A stretch of DNA of 7,322 nucleotides from an uncultured Erysipelotrichaceae bacterium (GTDB taxonomy: Bacteria; Bacillota_I; Bacilli_A; RF39; UBA660), in NCBI GenBank assembly GCA_902783915.1, contig CACZSX010000018.1, positions 1-7,322 of the forward strand. Reading direction: 5' to 3'. The notes under the pieces were generated by a model, which worked only from the letters and a program-made list of their open reading frames with translations, was not told where the DNA came from and made no database searches. A program made the translations under genes and the position numbers. Below are positions 1 to 5,100 of this stretch, in pieces. Position 1 is the stretch's first letter. Every line of letters begins with the position of its first letter.

Positions 1-1037
1 AAGTAATTACTTCTTGATGCTGACATACTCCATGTACCTTCTTTTGGTATTAAAGATTGTAAGGTAGTATACTCACCATCTGAAGTACTTACATAGAATA
101 CTGGTGTATAGAAATTAGTAAATGTAAATCCTTCATTATATAACTTATATAAAGTTGGTGTAAGATTTTCATCTATTGCCATTGGCGAGAATGCTTCTGC
201 GACAATTACAATTAAATTTTTATCTTTAAACATTCCTGTATATTCATTTTCTTTAGTAGGTGTAACATTTTTAAAATATTCATGCATACTTTTAATTTTT
301 GAATTTGTTTCATTTTCAATTAAAGTATCAAAATCTATATCCATTACATGATATTTTACTTCTTTTATAGTTGGTTCTTCCTTTTGCTCAATAGGTTCTA
401 CATCTATTTTTTCATCAAATCCAAATATAGTTCTATGTAGATCTAACCTCATTTCTGTATATATGCCAAAGTCTTTAACGGTTAGTTTTGGCACATGTGA
501 ATTATAATATAAACTATATGATGAATAGGTTTTATCTTTATCAGACATACTTAATAATAGTGTAAATATTACATATAATTCAATTGCTATTATTATTAGT
601 AATATATAAAATTTATAACTTTTTCTTTCAAAATCTAAATGTTTAAATAATATAAAGAATGCTATAAGTGGAATAAACATTACAATTACTGGAATTATAT
701 TATGAAATATCACTCCTATTATTGAATCTGCAAATTCAAATACTTGAGCGCCGTGAAATAAAGAATATATAGAGAATATGGCGTCATAGTATTTAAAATA
801 TATAAATTGTGATTCTATTAGTAATGTTAAAAATATAGTTATTAATATTGTAACAATTTTATTAATTGTTTTTGGAAATATAGTTTCAATCATGGTTAAT
901 AATATAGCAAGTATTAAGTCCATAATTATAATATATATTGTTGAAACTTCAAATATATTTTTAAATACAAATACTTTAAAGAATAATTCCATAAATATTA
1001 TTGATAACGAATTAAATAATAATAATTTGTTTTTCAT
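1..1037 (-). CDS. LTA synthase family protein (sulfatase-fold phosphoglycerol transferase), partial: C-terminus missing
   Basis: Members of this family are polytopic membrane enzymes that transfer glycerol phosphate from phosphatidylglycerol to a growing lipoteichoic acid chain outside the cell, or related phosphoglycerol or phosphoethanolamine groups. The start is ATG at 1037, with AGGGAG seven bases upstream. The visible 345 residues hold five hydrophobic segments (about 5-26, 29-53, 58-80, 105-131 and 142-163), the LtaS topology. A charged linker follows, then the start of the extracellular catalytic domain from about residue 273. There KNLIVIVAEAF (Glu281) and STSDGE (Thr318) match the LtaS metal-binding Glu and catalytic Thr (TSDSE in LtaS). 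The downstream Asp-His metal ligands lie beyond the left edge. The gene is divergent from the metal transporter. Family assignment is firm; the exact product (LtaS, LtaP-like or another transferase) is not settled by this fragment. Confidence 0.9.
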   Translation of the reverse strand, partial: MKNKLLLFNSLSIIFMELFFKVFVFKNIFEVSTIYIIIMDLILAILLTMIETIFPKTINKIVTILITIFLTLLIESQFIYFKYYDAIFSIYSLFHGAQVFEFADSIIGVIFHNIIPVIVMFIPLIAFFILFKHLDFERKSYKFYILLIIIAIELYVIFTLLLSMSDKDKTYSSYSLYYNSHVPKLTVKDFGIYTEMRLDLHRTIFGFDEKIDVEPIEQKEEPTIKEVKYHVMDIDFDTLIENETNSKIKSMHEYFKNVTPTKENEYTGMFKDKNLIVIVAEAFSPMAIDENLTPTLYKLYNEGFTFTNFYTPVFYVSTSDGEYTTLQSLIPKEGTWSMSASRSNY

Positions 1038-1044
1038 ATTATCA

Positions 1045-1050
1045 CTCCCT
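1045..1050 (-). promoter_or_regulatory. Ribosome binding site of the LTA synthase-like gene
   Basis: Read on the minus strand, AGGGAG stands seven bases before the ATG at 1037. It fixes the start codon of a gene whose N-terminus would otherwise be uncertain. Confidence 0.75.
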
Positions 1051-1055
1051 TTTTA

Positions 1056-1084
1056 ATAATAACAAAAATATTATATTTATACAA
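1056..1084 (-). promoter_or_regulatory. Candidate sigma-A-type promoter(s) for the LTA synthase-like gene
   Basis: On the minus strand TTGTAT (1084-1079) is followed after 17 bases by TATTAT (1061-1056), with TG one base upstream of the -10 (an extended -10). Its start point would fall at about 1049, inside the Shine-Dalgarno, which is awkward. A perfect TATAAT at 1075-1070 would give a leader of about 26 bases but has only a poor -35 (TAGTTT). One of the two probably drives the gene. The DNA is so AT-rich that -10-like sequences also occur by chance. Confidence 0.35.
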
Positions 1085-1090
1085 TGTATA
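1078..1090. promoter_or_regulatory. Palindrome TATACA-A-TGTATA in the divergent intergenic region
   Basis: This perfect inverted repeat has six-base arms around one central base. It sits at the midpoint of the 82-bp gap between the two divergent genes and overlaps the candidate -35 of the minus-strand gene. The geometry suits a dimeric repressor site controlling one or both genes. It resembles the TACAnnTGTA operators of CopY/BlaI-type repressors but has one central base instead of two, so no regulator is assigned. In DNA this AT-rich it may be chance. Confidence 0.25.
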
Positions 1091-1119
1091 TAAAACTATA
1101 TAACTAAATATATTATATT

Positions 1120-1857
1120 ATGAATAAATATTATGGTTTAATAATTAGTTTTATAGCTGGTATATCTACTTTAATAGGATATTTTTCTATATATATAAGA
1201 GGTAATAAAGAAAAAGTAATATCCTATTCATTATCTTTTTCTGGCGGAGTAATGATTACATTATCATTAATAGATTTAATACCTTCTAGTATTAAAGATT
1301 TAAGTATGAATAATTCATTGGTTAAATCTATACTTATATGTATTATATATTTTTTGATTGGATTTATATTGTGTATTATTATAGAAAAACAGTTTAAAAA
1401 ATTAAATAATTTATATAGAACAGGAATATTATCTATGATTGGTATAATATTACATAATATACCAGAAGGAATAGCAACGTATGTTTTAAGTACAATTAAT
1501 TTAAAATTAGGTATTATGCTTGCTATAGCAATAATATTACATAATATACCAGAAGGTATATGTATTGCTATTCCTATATATTATTCTACTAATAATAAAA
1601 ATAAAACATTTTTATATACTTTTATATCAGGTATTAGTGAATTTATAGGCGCTATTTTATCTATGCTTATACTATATAAATATATAAATAATATTATGAT
1701 AGGCATATTATTTTCTATAATTGCAGGTATTATGATTTATATTGGTTATTATGAATTAATTAAAACATCAAAGAAATATAATCTAGAATATTCAAAATTT
1801 TATTCTTTATTTGGAAGTATATTTATCTTAATAGTAGAAATAATACTAAAAATGTAA
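1120..1857 (+). CDS. zupT: ZIP-family divalent metal transporter (ZupT-like)
   Basis: This polytopic membrane protein should import Zn2+ and possibly Fe2+ or Mn2+, as ZupT does in other bacteria. The 245 residues match the usual ZupT length (about 250-270), with eight predicted membrane segments. Both ZIP metal-site signatures are present: HNIPEGIATYV in segment 4 (His112, Asn113, Glu116) and HNIPEG in segment 5 (His141, Asn142, Glu145). SGISE (Glu174) corresponds to the conserved SGLAE of segment 6. The first segment (GISTLIGYF) and the SLIDLIPSSI stretch also follow ZupT. The loop between segments 3 and 4 is short and lacks the usual His-rich sequence. ATG at 1120 is the first ATG after an in-frame stop at 1105. 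The 33 bases before it (1087-1119) contain no G, so there is no Shine-Dalgarno; translation may be leaderless or rely on an unstructured AT-rich leader. The metal preference cannot be read from the sequence. Confidence 0.93.
   Translation: MNKYYGLIISFIAGISTLIGYFSIYIRGNKEKVISYSLSFSGGVMITLSLIDLIPSSIKDLSMNNSLVKSILICIIYFLIGFILCIIIEKQFKKLNNLYRTGILSMIGIILHNIPEGIATYVLSTINLKLGIMLAIAIILHNIPEGICIAIPIYYSTNNKNKTFLYTFISGISEFIGAILSMLILYKYINNIMIGILFSIIAGIMIYIGYYELIKTSKKYNLEYSKFYSLFGSIFILIVEIILKM
1444..1556 (+). repeat. 26-bp direct repeat pair encoding the two HNIPEG motifs
   Basis: Positions 1444-1469 and 1531-1556 are identical over 26 bases and lie 87 bp (29 codons) apart in the same frame. They encode ILHNIPEG of membrane segments 4 and 5 of the transporter. 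The protein-level pseudo-repeat is normal for ZIP proteins; the identity at every codon position is not required by it. Confidence 0.85.
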
Positions 1858-1866
1858 CTTTTCTTC

Positions 1867-1895
1867 TTGAAAAAAGATTGCATAAGTGATAAACT
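1867..1895 (+). promoter_or_regulatory. Candidate promoter of the giant surface protein gene
   Basis: TTGAAA (1867-1872), a 17-base spacer ending in TGA, and TAAACT (1890-1895) form an extended -10 promoter with a predicted start near 1902 and a leader of about 24 bases holding the whole Shine-Dalgarno. An alternative is TTGCAT (1878-1883), 17 bases, TATAAA (1901-1906), but its start point would fall within the Shine-Dalgarno. No GC-rich hairpin with a T-run is seen between the transporter stop (1857) and this gene, so read-through from the transporter is also possible. Confidence 0.35.
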
Positions 1896-1910
1896 TAATT
1901 TATAAAGGTA

Positions 1911-1919
1911 GGAGAGGAG
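1911..1919 (+). promoter_or_regulatory. Strong ribosome binding site of the giant surface protein gene
   Basis: GGAGAGGAG ends six bases before the ATG at 1926. It contains two overlapping GGAG cores and supports this start. It contrasts with the transporter gene just upstream, which has no such site. Confidence 0.8.
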
Positions 1920-1925
1920 AAAATT

Positions 1926-2111
1926 ATGGACAATAATCAAAACAATATGGTACAAAATGATTATTATAATAATGATTCATACTATTCTAATAATAATTAT
2001 AATGATAACTACAATAATACCTCTTATACTCAAGAAAAAAAGAGTAATGGTTTATGGTGGAAAATATTATTATTAATTATATTAATAGTTATAATAATTC
2101 TTTTGTTACTA
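1926..2111 (+). other. Asn/Tyr-rich cytoplasmic tail and signal-anchor segment
   Basis: The first 36 residues are almost only Asn, Tyr, Asp, Ser, Gln and Thr, a low-complexity tail. EKKSNGLWWK follows, then a 16-residue Ile/Leu/Val core (47-62). There is no signal-peptidase site of the AxA type, so the segment probably stays as a type II anchor. The sequence through residue 1799 would then be outside the cell. Confidence 0.8.
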
Positions 2112-5100
2112 AAATTTTGTGGATCAGGTTCAGGTAAATCAGCAGATGAAAAATATGCTGAATTTAGCAAACGTATTTGTGATGCTGCAAAAACGCACAT
2201 TGGTAATAATCCATCACTAATGGGTACAGCAGAACCGGGCAAGTCAGTTGTAATTAAATTAAGAACACTTGCTGATGCTAACTTGATCAGTGCACAATTA
2301 GAAAATCCATATTATGATGGAAATTTATTTAAGAAAGGAACTCAAGATAAGTATTATCCATTAAATAATAGCGTAAGAGTTATGGTTGCTAGTGATGGAA
2401 GTTATTATTGTGAATTAGTAGATAATTCTAAAGATGTAACTCCACCAGAATTAAGACTTAATGGTGATGCAGAAATTACTATGACAGTTGGAACTGATTT
2501 TGAAGATCCAGGTTATAGTGCAACAGATGATTTTGATGGTGATATCACTGATAAAGTCGTAAGAAGTGGTAGCGTAGATAACTCAAAAGCTGGTACATAT
2601 ACACTTACTTATACAGTACAAGATAGTGCTGGTAATACTACATCTAAAACTAGAACTATAATATTTACTGATTATAGTAGTTCAAGTATTACTTTAGGTA
2701 GTATCTTAGATGGTGTAACTCCAATGATTAAATTAAGAGGAGCAAACCCATATTGTATGGTAAAAGGTACTCAATATGTAGAACCAGGTGCTATGGCTAC
2801 AGATAATGTAGATGGTAATATAACAGATAGAATAGCTGTTACAAACAAAGTAACAGGTAATATAATGGGTACATTTAGACTTGTATATACAGTAGAAGAT
2901 TCATCTGGAAATAAAGCTATTGCATATAGAGCAGTAATAGTTACTACTGAATGCCCAGAGCAAGTTCAACCTAGTGGCGGTGATTCTGTAGTAGGTGTAA
3001 ATAATGCACCAGTAATTACATTAGTAGGTAAGAACTCAGTAACAATTGCTAAAGGATCTGAATATATTGACTTAGGAGCAACAGCTTATGATAAAGAAGA
3101 TGGTGATATAACTAGTCAAATAACAACAGATGATACACAAGTAAATGTTAATGCTGCTGGTATATATAAAGTAATATATAGAGTAACAGATAGTGGAGGT
3201 AAAACTGCTACTAAATCTAGAATTGTTACTGTAAAAGATAACTCAATAGTAGGTAATCCACAAGTAAGATTTACTGAAAACAAAGAAAATATAACAGTTA
3301 GAGTTAATGAAGGCAGTGATATCTTATTAACTCCACCAAAAGCAGTAAATGAAAATGGTGTTCAAGTAGCTGTTACTAAAAAGATAGAAGACTATACTAC
3401 TAAACAAGCAGTAAGTGCTATAGATTGGAATAAAGTCGGTAAATATAGAGTTATATATACTGCTATCCATGGTAATGGTACATTAAAGCAAACAAAGACA
3501 ATTGTTGTTACTATAATTGAAGGTAAGCCTGAAATAATCGGCGATGCTATTGAAATGACTTTGAGGAAAGAAAACTGTGATATAAGTGAAGCAGATTTAA
3601 TAAGAGGCGGAATAAAGTTTACTTCATTAAGTAATTTAACACCAATAGTTACACTCGTAGGACATGAAAGCAAGGCTTGTATTGTTGGCACTTATATTAT
3701 AGAAGCAACTGCAACTACAGGTGGAATATCTGTCTCTAAAAATATAACAGTCAAAGTTGTTGATAAAGGAAGCCAAAATGTTCCTGCTATAAGACCTAAT
3801 AAAGTGATTATTACTAGCAATAGTGCAAATCCTGCAAATGTATATAATACAGATGGTAAATGGGTAGGTGGAACAATAACAGGCATTAATTTAACATTTA
3901 TTTCAACGCCAATAGAAGGCTTTGAAATATCACATTTTGAATATTCTAAAACATGTAATATTGTGGATGGCAGAGTGCCTACAACTTCAACATCAACAGG
4001 TTCATTAACGTGGACAGAGGAAGGTAAAAATGTTGTATGTATAAGGGCAGTAAATAAAGAAGGAGTTGCTGGTGATTGGTCAGACCCAGTATACTTATAT
4101 TTAGATAAAACAGGGCCAAAAGCTAAATTTACACATACATGGAAGGATGGAGTATCTGATTGGCATAATACATCTACATTAACATTAACATATAATGCAA
4201 CAGATGAAGGTTCTGGATTAGATCACTTCGAATATACATATGATGATGTTAAAGCTAAAAAAGCCGAAAATATAACTACATATAATGATGCAAATGGTTC
4301 ATTAACTGTTAAAGAAAATACAGAACCAAATAGAACTCAATTATATGTATACGTAAGAGCAGTAGATAAAGCTGGCAATAAAGGAGAATGGACTTTAAAA
4401 CCTGCTTATGCAAATATGGATACTGTAAAACCAGAAGCTCCTAGTGTGACAGTAAAAGGAAATAATACAGCACTAGTTGAATTAACAGCTAGAGCTAAAG
4501 ATAAAACTTCTATAAGACCTAGTGGTATTGGTAAATTCGTGTATACATTAAATAATGGTGATGATCTATCAGTAACTGCTAGAGCATTAAGAAGTACTAC
4601 TTGTGATCCATTGACTCAAGTATGTCCAAATGGTTTGGTTTCTGTATCAGAATGTGTTAATTCAGGAAGACCAGGAGTAGCAGGTAAAGATTATACTCAA
4701 GTAGAAGATGCTTGTGAAAGAGCTTCTGATTATAAAGGCATAATAACAATGCCAACAAATACAACAGGGGCAAATGTTAATTATGATGTAAGAGTATGGA
4801 CTGTAGATAGAGCTGGAAATAGAAGTGATGGTTATGCTAACCAAACAGTTACAGTAACACCTTCTAAGAAACCAGTAACAGCAGTAGAAATATATAATGG
4901 TGATGATAAAATTGCTGATAAAGCATCATGTTCAAATAAAACACTATATGTTGGTAATCACTTAACATTAAAAGCAGTATTAACTCCAACAGATGCAGAT
5001 AATGCAAATATAACTTGGACTATTGAAGGTATAGATGTACTTAGAGAATATGCAAAATGTATAAATGCTGATACTGCTCAAGCAAGTGATTGCGATCAAT

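Noticed and set aside
1858..1880. Possible terminator after the transporter gene
   Set aside because: Only a five-base TTTTC/GAAAA stem can form, with no GC content and no T-run on the correct side.
2109..2130. Lipoprotein signal around Cys65
   Set aside because: The residues before Cys are Leu-Lys-Phe, not a lipobox. The hydrophobic core is better explained as a signal anchor.
2030..2242. Open frame of 70 codons on the minus strand
   Set aside because: It lies antisense inside the membrane-anchor part of the giant gene, has no ribosome binding site or recognisable protein, and is a shadow of that frame.
3392..3886. Two adjacent minus-strand open frames with hydrophobic translations
   Set aside because: They are antisense to Ig-like modules. 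The hydrophobic look comes from reading Thr/Asn/Lys/Gly-rich codons in reverse.
4662..4844. Minus-strand open frame rich in Ile, Ser and Tyr
   Set aside because: It is antisense to the Fn3-like section and has no start context or family match.
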